Assembly: GCA_050734185.1 (NCBI GenBank)
Contig: JBOHUE010000157.1
Span: forward strand, 1-64,000
Length of the DNA: 64,000 bases
Direction: 5' to 3'
DNA from: JAFALX01 sp050734185
GTDB lineage: Bacteria > Chloroflexota > Dormibacteria > Aeolococcales > Aeolococcaceae
Positions within the stretch are counted from its first letter, which is position 1. Each line of letters opens with the position of its first letter. This document shows positions 1 to 9,275 of the stretch, in pieces. The position numbers were made by a program, and so were the translations under genes. The notes under the pieces are model-generated. The model did not search any database. It saw only the letters and a program-made list of their open reading frames with translations, and was not told the origin of the DNA.

Positions 1-1
1 G

Positions 2-535
2 CCTCCGGCCAAGGCGGCAGCGAAGCCGGCGCCCAAGGCGCCGCCGGCCAAGGCGACGGCGAAGCCGGTGTCCAAGGCGCCGCCGGCCAAGGCACCGGCA
101 CGAGCGCCGGCGAAGGCGGTGGCCAAAGCGCCGGCGAAAACGACCGCCAAGTCAGCGGCCAAAGCGCCGGCAAAGGCAGCGACCAAGGCAAAGGCGCCTG
201 CGAAGGCACCCGCCAAGGCGCCCGCCAAGCCAGCAGCTAAGAAGGCCGCGCCCAAGGCGGCCGCCAAGAAGGCGGTTGCGCCCAAGCGACCGGCAGCGAA
301 GGCGGCCCGAGCGACCGCCAAGCCCACGGCTGCAAAGAGAGCACCCGCAAAGGCCGCTGCCGCCAAGCCGGCAGCGAAGCGCCGGGCTGCCAAAACGGCC
401 AAGGCTCCCGCCCGGGCGCCGGCAAAAGCCCCGGCCCGGGCGAAACCCAAGCAGGCTCCGGCTCGAGCTCCCGCGCGCTCGGCAAAGCCGACCGCAAAAG
501 GCAAGGCGAAACCCTCTCGCGGCCGCGGCCGCTAG
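2..535 (+). CDS. Lys/Ala/Pro-rich basic protein, histone H1/HupB-tail-like (5' end outside window)
   Basis: The reading frame is open from the first bases of the window, so the N-terminus is missing. What is visible is about 177 residues made almost only of Ala, Lys, Pro and Arg in short PAKA/AAKK repeats, ending in an RGRGR tail. Such tails are known from histone H1-like proteins and from the C-terminal extension of mycobacterial HupB, where they bind and compact DNA non-specifically. A structured DNA-binding domain may lie upstream. The TAG stop shares the sequence CTAG with the stop of the convergent acyltransferase gene. Low-complexity composition makes family assignment uncertain; a nucleoid-associated role is an inference. 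Confidence 0.6.
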   Translation, partial: PPAKAAAKPAPKAPPAKATAKPVSKAPPAKAPARAPAKAVAKAPAKTTAKSAAKAPAKAATKAKAPAKAPAKAPAKPAAKKAAPKAAAKKAVAPKRPAAKAARATAKPTAAKRAPAKAAAAKPAAKRRAAKTAKAPARAPAKAPARAKPKQAPARAPARSAKPTAKGKAKPSRGRGR

Positions 536-1221
536 GCGTAGTAGCCGCGATACTCGGGCGGCAGCAGCTCGGCGATGCGGCGCCCGATGGCGTCGGCGAC
601 GACCGCGTCCGCGCCGCGCCCGGAAGGCACCTCCGGGCTGAAGGGCTCGCCCACCTTCAGGGTGATGGGGACGCGGCGCGGGATCCGGCGATCGCGATTG
701 AGCGCAAGTTCCGAGCCCCACACCGCGATCGGCAGCACCGGCACCCCCGAGCGGCGCGCGAGGAATCCCACGCCGGCCTCCGCGCGCTTCATTCCCGGCT
801 TCGCCGCGCGGGTGCCCTCGACGAACAGCAGAAGGCGACCATCGTTGCGAAGGACGTCGAGAGATATGCGCAGCGCCCAGCGGTCAGCCGCGCCGCGGTC
901 GACCGGAAAGCAGTTGCAGCCGGCCAGCACCCACGCCTGAACGGGGTTTGAGAACAGCTCCTTCTTTGCCATGCAGAACATCGTTCCCGGCCCGTACCCG
1001 CCGAAGATGAACGGGTCGATGTTGCTCAGGTGATTGCACGCAACCAGCAGCGGACCCTGCGTCGGCATGCGCAGCAGAGAGGACACATCGAGCCCGCGGC
1101 CGAACAGCGCGCGCAATCCTGCGCGGCTCCCGGCTGACACGAAGTGATAGCGCAGCGGCCGCAGGCCGTCATCACGAACGGGAAACCGTGCCGGGAACCC
1201 GCGCGCCCGCTCGGCGGTCAC
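532..1221 (-). CDS. plsC: 1-acyl-sn-glycerol-3-phosphate acyltransferase (PlsC family)
   Basis: This 229-residue protein has the LPLAT acyltransferase block I NHLSNID at residues 63–69 (catalytic His64 and Asp69) and block III FVEGTR at residues 133–138. The family transfers an acyl chain from acyl-CoA or acyl-ACP to lysophosphatidate at the inner face of the membrane. The length suits the short bacterial PlsC enzymes. Its ATG overlaps the stop of the upstream methyltransferase gene by four bases (ATGA), so the two are probably translated together. Beside a surface-glycan region it could act on a lipid other than lysophosphatidate; that is not decidable from sequence. Confidence 0.85.
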   Translation of the reverse strand: MTAERARGFPARFPVRDDGLRPLRYHFVSAGSRAGLRALFGRGLDVSSLLRMPTQGPLLVACNHLSNIDPFIFGGYGPGTMFCMAKKELFSNPVQAWVLAGCNCFPVDRGAADRWALRISLDVLRNDGRLLLFVEGTRAAKPGMKRAEAGVGFLARRSGVPVLPIAVWGSELALNRDRRIPRRVPITLKVGEPFSPEVPSGRGADAVVADAIGRRIAELLPPEYRGYYA

Positions 1222-2360
1222 GTCCGGATCCGTTCGACCACCTCGTGGGCACTGCCGGCCGGCGCGTCGCGGGAGAACACGTAGAAGGCCATGCGCGCCG
1301 GCGTCGCGCGCAGGCGGTCGTCGAACCGCGCGTGCAACGCGCGTTCGACGTCAGGTTCCCGCCGCAGCCCCGCGGCAGCGAAGCGTTCCTCCCACCACCT
1401 CGAGCCGGCCCACACGAGGTGCCCGTGCAGCGGGTAGCCGTCGGCGTCCACCTCGATCTGGCGGAACAGCCGGTTGTCCCTGACATCCTCGATCCAGCTC
1501 GGCAGCTGTGGCTGCCAGATGGTGCCGTACACCGCGTCCTCGCCCCACGTGGGCACATTGGCAAACACGAAGCCGCCAGATGCGGTCAGCTCCGCGACCC
1601 GGCCGATGTATGCGTCGAGGCGGTTGGGGTTGAAGTGCTCGAAGATGTCGAGCCCGAACACGAGGTCATACGGCTGCTGCAGATCGAGGGTGAGCAGATC
1701 GCCGCGGTGAATGTTCGAGCGAACCGTGGCCGGCGCGCGGCGAATCGCAGCCGCGCTGATCTCGACACCCTCGGCACGTACTCCGCGGTCATGGAGGCAC
1801 GCCAGCACCGCGCCGCTCGAGCATCCGATCTCGAGCGCGCGGCGCGCGTTGAATGACGACAGAAGCTCCGCCATCGTTCGCTTGTCATCGTCGATCGCCA
1901 GAGTCCAGATCCCTGGCTTCTCGTAATAGTCGTATTCGAGGATGCACTGCTCGAGCCAGTCGAAGTCGCTCGCCTCGTGCACGGTGAACACGCGCGTCGT
2001 GCCGCCGGCGGCGCCGATGTCCTCGTAGCTCTCGGGCCGGAGTTCGCGCAGGTTCTGTATGACGAACGCGCCGGCGAGTGCGCGATTCATCGACTCCTCT
2101 GACAGCGCCAGGCGCACCAGCAACTCGTCGCGCGTGACGCCGGCGTCGAGCATCGCTCCGTAGAACGCGGTCCCGCTGGCGTCGGCGGGGCGGTGAAGCA
2201 CCAGCTGGTAGGCATCGTCGATGAACGCGTCATCTGAGCGCACGTCGGCTCGTCGGAGCGCAACTATCCGGTCTCGCACGCGAGGGATGACCTGCGCAAG
2301 CCCGGCTGTGGCGGACCGGCGAGTGAGCTGATGGCGCGCGGCGCCGGCGCTGGTGCGCAT
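1218..2360 (-). CDS. SAM-dependent methyltransferase with N-terminal DUF4214-like segment
   Basis: The 380-residue product has a segment at about residues 40–95 that resembles the DUF4214/phycobilisome-linker-like region found in front of surface-glycan enzymes. A class I methyltransferase domain follows, with motif I ALEIGCSSG at residues 175–183 and an acidic GVEIS strand end soon after. Small-molecule or glycan methylation is the likely chemistry, but the substrate is unknown. It is the first gene of a two-gene unit with plsC. A TAGAGT hexamer lies nine bases before the ATG, which suggests a leaderless mRNA. Confidence 0.75.
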   Translation of the reverse strand: MRTSAGAARHQLTRRSATAGLAQVIPRVRDRIVALRRADVRSDDAFIDDAYQLVLHRPADASGTAFYGAMLDAGVTRDELLVRLALSEESMNRALAGAFVIQNLRELRPESYEDIGAAGGTTRVFTVHEASDFDWLEQCILEYDYYEKPGIWTLAIDDDKRTMAELLSSFNARRALEIGCSSGAVLACLHDRGVRAEGVEISAAAIRRAPATVRSNIHRGDLLTLDLQQPYDLVFGLDIFEHFNPNRLDAYIGRVAELTASGGFVFANVPTWGEDAVYGTIWQPQLPSWIEDVRDNRLFRQIEVDADGYPLHGHLVWAGSRWWEERFAAAGLRREPDVERALHARFDDRLRATPARMAFYVFSRDAPAGSAHEVVERIRT

Positions 2361-2369
2361 GCGGACCCG

Positions 2370-2375
2370 ACTCTA
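2370..2375 (-). promoter_or_regulatory. −10 element for the methyltransferase/plsC unit
   Basis: TAGAGT on the minus strand, nine bases before the ATG at 2360. The distance would put the transcription start at or next to the start codon. No clear −35 is seen. Confidence 0.4.
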
Positions 2376-2644
2376 CGCGTCTCGTCAGCACGCGCGGTCC
2401 GAAGCGTTCGGCCCGGCGGTAGCAGCACGTGGTCGCCGTGACGTGGCGGCCGTGCAACAACGCGTCCCACATCGGCGCGACAGGTCGTCGGACTGCGCTC
2501 CACGACGGTGCCGCTGCACGGTCACGAAGCGGTTGCCCATCGAGGGCGAGCGCCGCCGCGACTCGAAGCTAGGTCCATCGCCGCGGGTGTTGTCGAGGAA
2601 GGCCTCGCGGATCCCAACCATCGATCACGACGTGAGGAACCCTG

Positions 2645-4831
2645 ATGCCCGCAGGCCGCGACGCCCGCACACGGAAACGCAGAGACACGATCAGCATCGG
2701 CGCATCACTGCTTGCGGTCGCGGCGGCCGTCGTATCGGGACTGTCGAGCACGGCGCTCAGCGCGCACGCGGCGGCGAATGCGAACACCCCTGCGAGCCCG
2801 GCGCACGACTCGCCGGCGATCCCGGCGGAATGCCAGACCGGGACGGACTTTGTCAGCGTCGCGTGGCAGGGCCCGACGTGTCAGGCGCACGGTAAGTTCG
2901 TTGTCCGGTTGCGCAGCGGCCACGCCCTGACGGTGGCACCACCCGACACCATTGCGGCGTTCGCCAGTGCTGCCCCGCCGGCCGCGGCAAACCCCGCACC
3001 CGCGAGCGGTTCGCTGGCGTGCGTCAACCCGTCGACGCATACGCACATCGAGCTCTGGTACGCGCACTTCGCCGGTCAGGCCGACAACATCGGCGGGCAC
3101 GCGAGCGACGTGCAGACGATGTTCCAGCAGGTCGATTCGAGCTACGTCGACTACGACTCTCGCTACTACAACGGTCCGGACATGCACCTGTACGTGGAGT
3201 GCGATTCCTTCGGCAACCCCATCGTCCACGACATCGGTCTGTCGACGACACTCAACGGCAGTGACTACTCCACGATCGTGAGTGACATGGAGGGCCAGGG
3301 ACACTCGAGCAACCTCGCGCACTACTGGGTGTGGACCGACGGCAATCCCACGTCGGGCTACGCAGGGCAGAGCAGCGTGGTCGGCGACGACTCGGCGGGG
3401 TCGGGCAACGCGATCAACTCCACCAACGCATATTCGATCAACTACGGATACACCGCGGGCTCCGGAGGCGCGTCGATCTTCGCGCACGAAAACGGCCACG
3501 CCATGGGCGCCGTGCAGCTGAGCGCACCTGACTCCACCGGAGCCTGGCACTGCACCGACGGCCAGGATGTCATGTGCTACAACGACGGCGGTCCCAGCGC
3601 GAACGCATTCACCACCGGTGACTGCGCCAATTCGCCAATCGGCACTGCACTGCTCGACTGCCATCGCGACAACTACTTCAATCCGTGTCCCGCACCGGGA
3701 ACCTACCTCTCCGGCCACTGGGACGTCGCGAGCACCAACAACGCCTGGGTCTCGGTGAACGCGCTGCCGAGTCAAACGGGATTCCAGGGCACGCCACAGA
3801 GCGTCATCCACGGGACCAACGCGCTCCTGACCGTGTATGTCTACGGGGCGAGCTGCGGCGGCGGCACCGTCACGTTCACGTATGGCGGTGGCACGCTGGG
3901 TACGTCAACAGTCGGCAGCAATGGACTGGCGGCGGTGTCGCTGGCGTCATTGCCGTTGGGCCATTACTCGGTCACCGCGCAGTTCAGCGGCTCTGCATAT
4001 GCGGCGGCGAGCTCCACGTCATCGCCCGCGACGTTCGACGTCGTTGCCTCCCCCTTCAAATCCCTCGTGGTCGCGGACGCGTATGGCGGCGTGTTCCCGG
4101 CTCAGGCGTCGGCGCTGGGTGTACAGGCCGACATGTGGCCGGGGTGGGGAATGGCGCGCGGCATGGCCCTGAGCTCTGACGGGAAGGGCGGGTACGTGGT
4201 CGACGCCTGGGGCGGTGTGCACCCGTTCGGCACTGCGCCGCCCGTCACCGGCACCGGCTTCTGGCCTGGGTGGGACATCGCTCGTGGGATTGCGCTTCGC
4301 GCTGACGGGAAGAGTGGCTACGTGCTCGACGCCTGGGGCGGCCTGCATCCGTTCGGCGCCAGCGGCGACATGCCGCCGTACGTCACCGGGACCACCGGAT
4401 ACTGGGCCGGCTGGGACATCGCACGCGGCGTGGTCCTGCGGTCGGACGGCGTGAGCGGCTACACGCTCGACGGGCTGGGCGGCGTGCACGCCTTCGGTGG
4501 CGCTCCCACCCTGGGCATCTCGGCGTACTGGCCGGGTTGGACGATCGCGCGCGGATTCACGCTTGACCCGGATGGAGCCGGCGGCTATGTGCTCGACGGT
4601 CTCGGCGGGCTGCATCCGTTCGGCAATGCCACCACTGTCAGCATCTCGGCCTACTGGTCGAGCTGGGACATCGCACGGTCGGTGGTGTCAGTGCCCGGGA
4701 ACGGATCACAGGGCTGGGTGGTCGATGGATTCGGCGGCCTTCATCAGTACGGCGGCGCGCCGTCGCCGGCGGGCTCCCCGGCCGGATACTGGCCTGGCCA
4801 GGACACAGCCCGGGCCGTCGCGGCCAGCTAG
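2645..4831 (+). CDS. secreted zinc metalloprotease-like protein with Ig-like domain and C-terminal six-unit repeat module
   Basis: The 728-residue product begins with a basic n-region and a hydrophobic Sec-type signal (about residues 1–45). The protease-like domain contains a zinc signature HENGHAMG at residues 281–288, followed by Gln291 where metzincins usually have His or Asp, and a Met-turn-like DVMCY at residues 308–312. Related actinobacterial secreted proteins carry the same HExxH...GAVQ...MCY pattern. An Ig-like beta domain occupies about residues 375–465. Six repeats of about 40 residues then run to the end, each with a GG(L/V)HPFG core and a YWPGWDIARG core. A role in surface or extracellular proteolysis is inferred; the third zinc ligand is uncertain. 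Confidence 0.8.
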   Translation: MPAGRDARTRKRRDTISIGASLLAVAAAVVSGLSSTALSAHAAANANTPASPAHDSPAIPAECQTGTDFVSVAWQGPTCQAHGKFVVRLRSGHALTVAPPDTIAAFASAAPPAAANPAPASGSLACVNPSTHTHIELWYAHFAGQADNIGGHASDVQTMFQQVDSSYVDYDSRYYNGPDMHLYVECDSFGNPIVHDIGLSTTLNGSDYSTIVSDMEGQGHSSNLAHYWVWTDGNPTSGYAGQSSVVGDDSAGSGNAINSTNAYSINYGYTAGSGGASIFAHENGHAMGAVQLSAPDSTGAWHCTDGQDVMCYNDGGPSANAFTTGDCANSPIGTALLDCHRDNYFNPCPAPGTYLSGHWDVASTNNAWVSVNALPSQTGFQGTPQSVIHGTNALLTVYVYGASCGGGTVTFTYGGGTLGTSTVGSNGLAAVSLASLPLGHYSVTAQFSGSAYAAASSTSSPATFDVVASPFKSLVVADAYGGVFPAQASALGVQADMWPGWGMARGMALSSDGKGGYVVDAWGGVHPFGTAPPVTGTGFWPGWDIARGIALRADGKSGYVLDAWGGLHPFGASGDMPPYVTGTTGYWAGWDIARGVVLRSDGVSGYTLDGLGGVHAFGGAPTLGISAYWPGWTIARGFTLDPDGAGGYVLDGLGGLHPFGNATTVSISAYWSSWDIARSVVSVPGNGSQGWVVDGFGGLHQYGGAPSPAGSPAGYWPGQDTARAVAAS

Positions 4832-4847
4832 GGGCTCCTGAGGGCGG

Positions 4848-4853
4848 CATACT
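4848..4853 (+). promoter_or_regulatory. −10 element for the gene at 4861
   Basis: CATACT, seven bases before the ATG at 4861, in the 29-base gap after the metalloprotease gene. Fits a leaderless start; no −35 is obvious. Confidence 0.35.
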
Positions 4854-4860
4854 CCGCCTC

Positions 4861-6267
4861 ATGGCTACCGGCGAGGCCACAGTCCCGGTGCGCCGGGTTG
4901 GCCTGCGCGTACGCCTCAGCCCCTCTGCCGCGGTGCCGGTGCTCGTCATCGTCCTCGGCCTGCTCGCCTACCACCAGATCTACACGGTCTACCGGTTCGA
5001 CACCCCGGTGCACGGTGACGGCGAGGGCTACTACGCGTACCTCCCGGCGTGGTTCTTGTTCCACGACGCGGGCTTCAACTCTCTGATTCGTGATCACCTG
5101 CTGCCGGCGTACGCCGCGCTCGGCCATCAGCAGGCGTCGCAGTTCGGCTTCTCGCTGCAGGCGACCGGCAACTGGCTCGACAAGTACGGGGTCGGCGAAG
5201 CACTGCTGCTGCTGCCCTTCTTCGGCATCGGTCACGCGGTGGCGGTGTTCGCGGGCACGGCGGCGGACGGGTACACGAACGCCGAGGTCTACACGGTCGG
5301 TGCCGCGGCACTCGTCTACATGGCGGCGGGGCTGTTTGCGCTTCGCGCTGTGCTGCGGCGCTGGTTCCCCGAATGGGTGATCGTCACGACGCTGCTCGCG
5401 ATCACGCTGGGCACGAGCCTCTTCGACTTCGCCACGTGGGAGTCGTTGGGCAACCATGCCTTCAGCTTCTTCGTGGTCGCGCTGCTGATGCTGGAGGCGT
5501 TCCGCTGGTACGAGCGGCCGCGGTCGTGGACCGCTCCGCTGCTCATGGGCGCCCTCGCCGGACTGCTGCTCGACATCCGGCTGACCAATGCGGTGCTCCT
5601 CATCGCCGTGCCGCTCCTCGGAGTCGGGTCGGTGAAGCAGCTCCGCACACGCGGGCGGTTGCTGTGGGAGCAGCGTCTCAAGGTTGCAGCGGGGGCCGGC
5701 GTTGCGGTGCTGGTGTTCGTGCCGCAGAGCGTCGCGTGGTACATCGCGACCGGTCATGTGTTCGTCCGGTCGTATCCCGGCGAGTCATTCGACTTCCTGC
5801 ACCCGCACCTGCTCGAGTCGCTGTTCTGGTTGCAACCGCACGGGCTGCTGCCGTACGCGCCGGTTCTCACGCTCGCGTTCGCCGGCCTCGTGTGGGCCTG
5901 GGTCAAGCGTCGCGACATCGCGCTGCCCGTCACGGCTGCGTTTCTCCCATTCTGGTACCTGGTGAGCTCGTGGTACGACTGGTCGTATTCGCAGTCATTC
6001 GGGCAGCGTGGCTTCATCGACGTGCTGCCGTTCCTCGCGCTGCCGCTCGCGTTTCTGCTCGCATCACTGCGCGCGCGCTGGGTGCGCGTCGCCGCCGTCG
6101 CCGTCACCGGTGTCATGGTGGGAGCAACGACCGTGCTGATGGTCGCGTACTGGCAATACCGCGTGGCCGGCAACGGGCTCAACTGGACCGACTACGCGGC
6201 CATATTCCGGCACCCGCACCTGCTGTTCGGCCCGCCGCAGTTCCCCTCGTGGATGCCGCATCCATAG
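4861..6267 (+). CDS. polytopic membrane protein, probable GT-C type glycosyltransferase
   Basis: The 468-residue protein has a short basic N-terminus and roughly ten hydrophobic helices. After the first helix comes an acidic luminal loop with HGDGEGYYAYLPAW (about residues 50–65). Acidic residues in the first extracytoplasmic loop are typical of GT-C enzymes that use polyprenyl-phosphate sugars as donors. No close family name can be given from sequence. It lies between the secreted metalloprotease and a second polytopic protein, at the start of the glycan cluster, so a role in glycosylating lipid-linked or surface glycans is likely but inferred. Confidence 0.65.
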   Translation: MATGEATVPVRRVGLRVRLSPSAAVPVLVIVLGLLAYHQIYTVYRFDTPVHGDGEGYYAYLPAWFLFHDAGFNSLIRDHLLPAYAALGHQQASQFGFSLQATGNWLDKYGVGEALLLLPFFGIGHAVAVFAGTAADGYTNAEVYTVGAAALVYMAAGLFALRAVLRRWFPEWVIVTTLLAITLGTSLFDFATWESLGNHAFSFFVVALLMLEAFRWYERPRSWTAPLLMGALAGLLLDIRLTNAVLLIAVPLLGVGSVKQLRTRGRLLWEQRLKVAAGAGVAVLVFVPQSVAWYIATGHVFVRSYPGESFDFLHPHLLESLFWLQPHGLLPYAPVLTLAFAGLVWAWVKRRDIALPVTAAFLPFWYLVSSWYDWSYSQSFGQRGFIDVLPFLALPLAFLLASLRARWVRVAAVAVTGVMVGATTVLMVAYWQYRVAGNGLNWTDYAAIFRHPHLLFGPPQFPSWMPHP

Positions 6268-6268
6268 C

Positions 6269-6274
6269 TACACT
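6269..6274 (+). promoter_or_regulatory. −10 element for the gene at 6284
   Basis: TACACT, nine bases before the ATG at 6284, in the 16-base gap after the preceding stop. Suggests an internal leaderless promoter. Confidence 0.3.
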
Positions 6275-6283
6275 CCCACGCCG

Positions 6284-8029
6284 ATGGCCGACGCGCGGCG
6301 CGTGAGCCCCGTGCTCATGCGACTTGTCAGGACGCTGCTGCCGATAGCGCTCTACCTCGGTGTCGCCTTCGCCCTCACCGCAGGCGTCTGGCATGACCCG
6401 GCGCACACATGGCCGGGACCGCAGGGAGACGTCTACAAGTTCATCGACTTCATGTCGTGGGTGCCGCACGCAATCGCGCACGGCAAGGACCCCTTCTTCA
6501 TGGGTGTGATCGACTATCCCGACGGCGTCAACCTGACATGGGAGACGCCCGCGTTGCTCGGCGACGTGCTGATCTGGCCGTTCACCGCGCTCCTCGGGCC
6601 GCTTCCCGCATACAACGTGTTCATCCTCCTGAGCATCACCCTCGACGGGTGGTGCACGTATCTCTGGCTGCGCCGGCATGTGCGCTCACCGTGGGCAGCC
6701 GCCCCGGCTGCGCTGCTCATCGCGCTCGGGCCCTGGGTGGCCGTGCACGCGCAGCAGCTCAACCTCATCTCGTTCTGGCCTCTCCCGCTGATCTTCATGG
6801 CGGCCGAGGATCTCCTCCGCGGGGAACGAAGCCGGGTGTGGACGGGGCTCGTGCTCGGCGTGCTGTTCGCGGTGCAGCTGTACCTCGCCGAAGAGCTCGC
6901 GGTCCTGGCCGCCATCGGCCTCGCGCTGGCGATCGTCGCCACCGTCCTCGCACTCGGCGCGAGCATCCGGCCCGCGATCCCCCGCGTCGTGGCGTCTGGA
7001 GCGATCGCGATTGCCACCGCGGTCGTGCTCACGGCGCCGCTGTTGATCTACCAGTTCAGAGGCCCGCGGCGCATCCACGGCATCATCCACCCCCCTGGTT
7101 TTTACGTCACCGACCTGCAGAACTTCCTCATTCCCACGGGAGTCACGTGGGCGTGGCCGCAGTCGGTCACCGCGGCGGACGTGGGCGCGTGGAGCGGTCC
7201 GAGTGAGGCGGTCGGGTACATCGGCATCCCGCTGCTGCTGATTGCTCTGTACGCGGTGGTCCGATGGTGGCGCGAACCACTCGTCAGGATCGCCGGCCTG
7301 ACCATCGCCGCGGCCGCAATCCTGAGCCTGGGGCCACATCTGCACATCGGCGGGGTCGACACCGGCATCCGCCTGCCGGGCGTGATCTTCAGCCGCCTGC
7401 CGCTGCTCGAGAACCTCATCCCGTCGCGCATTGCGCTCATCACGGCGTTCGGGCTCGCGTTCCTGCTCGCGATCACGCTGGACCGCACGCTGCTGCGCAA
7501 TCCGCTGCGCAGCGTGAGCACCGCGCTGGTGTCGGTTGTCGGCCTCGCCGCCATCGTCTCGATGGTGTCGCAGCTTCCGCTGCCGGCGTCGTCGACATCG
7601 ATCCCGGCGTACTTCCAACCCGGCGGTGGCGCGACGCGACTCCCGGCGGGAACCGTCGCGCTGGTCGCACCGTATATCGATGACGGCGCCGTCTCACCCG
7701 TCGTCATGCTGTGGCAAGCTGAGAGTGACTTTCACTTCGCGCTCACCGACGGTCTCGCCATCACCGCGGATGCGAATGGCAACGCAGCGTTTCTGCCGAC
7801 GACGCCACTACGTCTGGCGTTCGACCAGATCCAGCTCGAGGGCCATCTGCCCGCCGAGACCGCGGCGCTGCGAGAGAGCCTTCTGGCCACGATGCACGCC
7901 GACAACGTCAGCGTCATCATCGTCGGCCCCATGCAGCAGCGCGAGCTCGCGGTGGAATTCATCGACTGGCTCACCGGCCGTACCCCGGTGGACGGGGAGG
8001 ACGTCAGCGTCTGGAGCGGGCCACCATAG
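6284..8029 (+). CDS. polytopic membrane protein, GT-C/YfhO-like
   Basis: This 581-residue protein has about ten to twelve hydrophobic helices and a soluble C-terminal part of about 120 residues. The first extracytoplasmic loop holds GPQGDVYKFIDF and DPFF (about residues 45–75), a layout seen in GT-C glycosyltransferases and YfhO-like proteins. A second extracytoplasmic segment has GPHLHIGG near residue 348. It starts 16 bases after the preceding membrane protein and ends 52 bases before the sugar dehydrogenase gene. A role in moving sugars from lipid carriers is inferred. Confidence 0.65.
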   Translation: MADARRVSPVLMRLVRTLLPIALYLGVAFALTAGVWHDPAHTWPGPQGDVYKFIDFMSWVPHAIAHGKDPFFMGVIDYPDGVNLTWETPALLGDVLIWPFTALLGPLPAYNVFILLSITLDGWCTYLWLRRHVRSPWAAAPAALLIALGPWVAVHAQQLNLISFWPLPLIFMAAEDLLRGERSRVWTGLVLGVLFAVQLYLAEELAVLAAIGLALAIVATVLALGASIRPAIPRVVASGAIAIATAVVLTAPLLIYQFRGPRRIHGIIHPPGFYVTDLQNFLIPTGVTWAWPQSVTAADVGAWSGPSEAVGYIGIPLLLIALYAVVRWWREPLVRIAGLTIAAAAILSLGPHLHIGGVDTGIRLPGVIFSRLPLLENLIPSRIALITAFGLAFLLAITLDRTLLRNPLRSVSTALVSVVGLAAIVSMVSQLPLPASSTSIPAYFQPGGGATRLPAGTVALVAPYIDDGAVSPVVMLWQAESDFHFALTDGLAITADANGNAAFLPTTPLRLAFDQIQLEGHLPAETAALRESLLATMHADNVSVIIVGPMQQRELAVEFIDWLTGRTPVDGEDVSVWSGPP

Positions 8030-8043
8030 CCGCGACCCTTTCC

Positions 8044-8049
8044 TATAAT
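8044..8049 (+). promoter_or_regulatory. consensus −10 for the nucleotide-sugar dehydrogenase operon
   Basis: A perfect TATAAT stands 32 bases before the ATG at 8082 and AGGAGG follows at 8072–8077, five bases... before the start region, so this operon has a conventional short leader with a Shine-Dalgarno site. The −35 region is weak. Confidence 0.5.
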
Positions 8050-8081
8050 TCGCTGCCAATCGCCGGAGCGCAGGAGGCGCA

Positions 8082-9275
8082 ATGACTTTCCCCAACGACA
8101 TCGTGATCATGGGTGGCTGCGGACACGTCGGCCTGCCGCTCGGGATCGCGTTCGCCTGCCGCGGTCTTCGCGTGGAGCTGTTCGACACCAATGCCGACGT
8201 CGTGCAGATGGTCAACGGCGGGCAGATGCCGTTTCGCGAGAATGGAGCCGATGGGGCGCTCGCCACCGTGCTGCGCGAGGGTCGTCTGACCGCCACCAGC
8301 GATCCCGCGTCGATCGCGCGTGCGGAGAACGTGGTCGTGGTGGTCGGCACGCCGGTCAACCGCTATCTCAGCCCCGACATCGAGGCGGTGCCGCGCGCGC
8401 TGATGTCCGTCGCGGAACATCTCGTCGACGGTCAGCTCATCGTGCTCCGCAGCACGGTGTACCCGGGTGTCACAGCGCTGGTCGAACGGCAGTTGCGCGA
8501 TGCCAGCGCGTCAGTCGAGGTCTGTTTCTGCCCCGAACGGATCGCTGAGGGCCACGCGCTGGAGGAGCTGCACCAGCTGCCCCAGATCGTTGCCGCGCGC
8601 AGCCCGCACGCGATCGATCGCGCGAGCGCGCTGTTTCGCCAGCTCACCGATCACATCGTCGAGCTGTCGCCGGAGGAGGCGGAGCTGGCCAAGCTCTTCA
8701 CGAACACCTGGCGTTACGTGAAGTTCGCGGCGGCCAACCAGCTGTTCATGATCGCCAACGACCGCGGCCTCGACTTCGAGCGCATCCGCGGTGCGATCAC
8801 GCACATGTATCCGCGTGCGGCGGACATGCCCGGCCCCGGATTCTCCGCCGGCCCCTGCCTGTTCAAGGACACGATGCAGATCGCTGCATTCTCGGAAAAC
8901 ACGTTCACGCTGGGTCATGCCAGCGTCATGATCAACGAGGGACTGCCGCTGTACGCCGTGGGTAAGCTGGAGCAGCGCTTCGACCTGTCGACGATGACGA
9001 TCGGCATCCTCGGGATGGCGTTCAAGGGCGGCTCGGACGACACACGGGCGAGCCTCAGCTACAAGCTGAAGCGGCTGCTCAAACTCAAGGCTCTCGAAGT
9101 CCTCTGCACGGATCCCTACGTGTCGTCGGACGACGACCTGACGCCGCTCGACGACGTGCTCGCGCGGGCGGACCTGCTCATCGTCGCGACGCCACACCCG
9201 GAGTACGCGGCGCTGCAGCCGGGCGTTCCCGTCGTCGATCTCTTCAACATTCTGGGACAGGGCGTCGTCATTTGA
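8082..9275 (+). CDS. nucleotide-sugar dehydrogenase (UDP-glucose/UDP-ManNAc dehydrogenase family)
   Basis: The 397-residue protein has an N-terminal Rossmann fold with GCGHVG at residues 12–17, a central dimerisation region, and the catalytic cysteine in GPCLFKDT (Cys259). The C-terminal lobe has GMAFKGGSDDTRAS, the usual UDP-binding region. The family oxidises C6 of a UDP-sugar to a carboxylate in two NAD+-dependent steps. Length and motifs fit UDP-glucose or UDP-N-acetylmannosamine dehydrogenases; the substrate cannot be separated here. AGGAGG lies just before the ATG. The gene overlaps the next by four bases (TTGA), starting a three-gene unit with the GT2 and the epimerase. Confidence 0.9.
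   Translation: MTFPNDIVIMGGCGHVGLPLGIAFACRGLRVELFDTNADVVQMVNGGQMPFRENGADGALATVLREGRLTATSDPASIARAENVVVVVGTPVNRYLSPDIEAVPRALMSVAEHLVDGQLIVLRSTVYPGVTALVERQLRDASASVEVCFCPERIAEGHALEELHQLPQIVAARSPHAIDRASALFRQLTDHIVELSPEEAELAKLFTNTWRYVKFAAANQLFMIANDRGLDFERIRGAITHMYPRAADMPGPGFSAGPCLFKDTMQIAAFSENTFTLGHASVMINEGLPLYAVGKLEQRFDLSTMTIGILGMAFKGGSDDTRASLSYKLKRLLKLKALEVLCTDPYVSSDDDLTPLDDVLARADLLIVATPHPEYAALQPGVPVVDLFNILGQGVVI

Noticed and set aside
2705..3811. 368-residue open frame antisense to the metalloprotease gene
   Set aside because: The metalloprotease has a signal peptide and clear zinc motif; the antisense product has no motif and comes from GC-rich codon bias.
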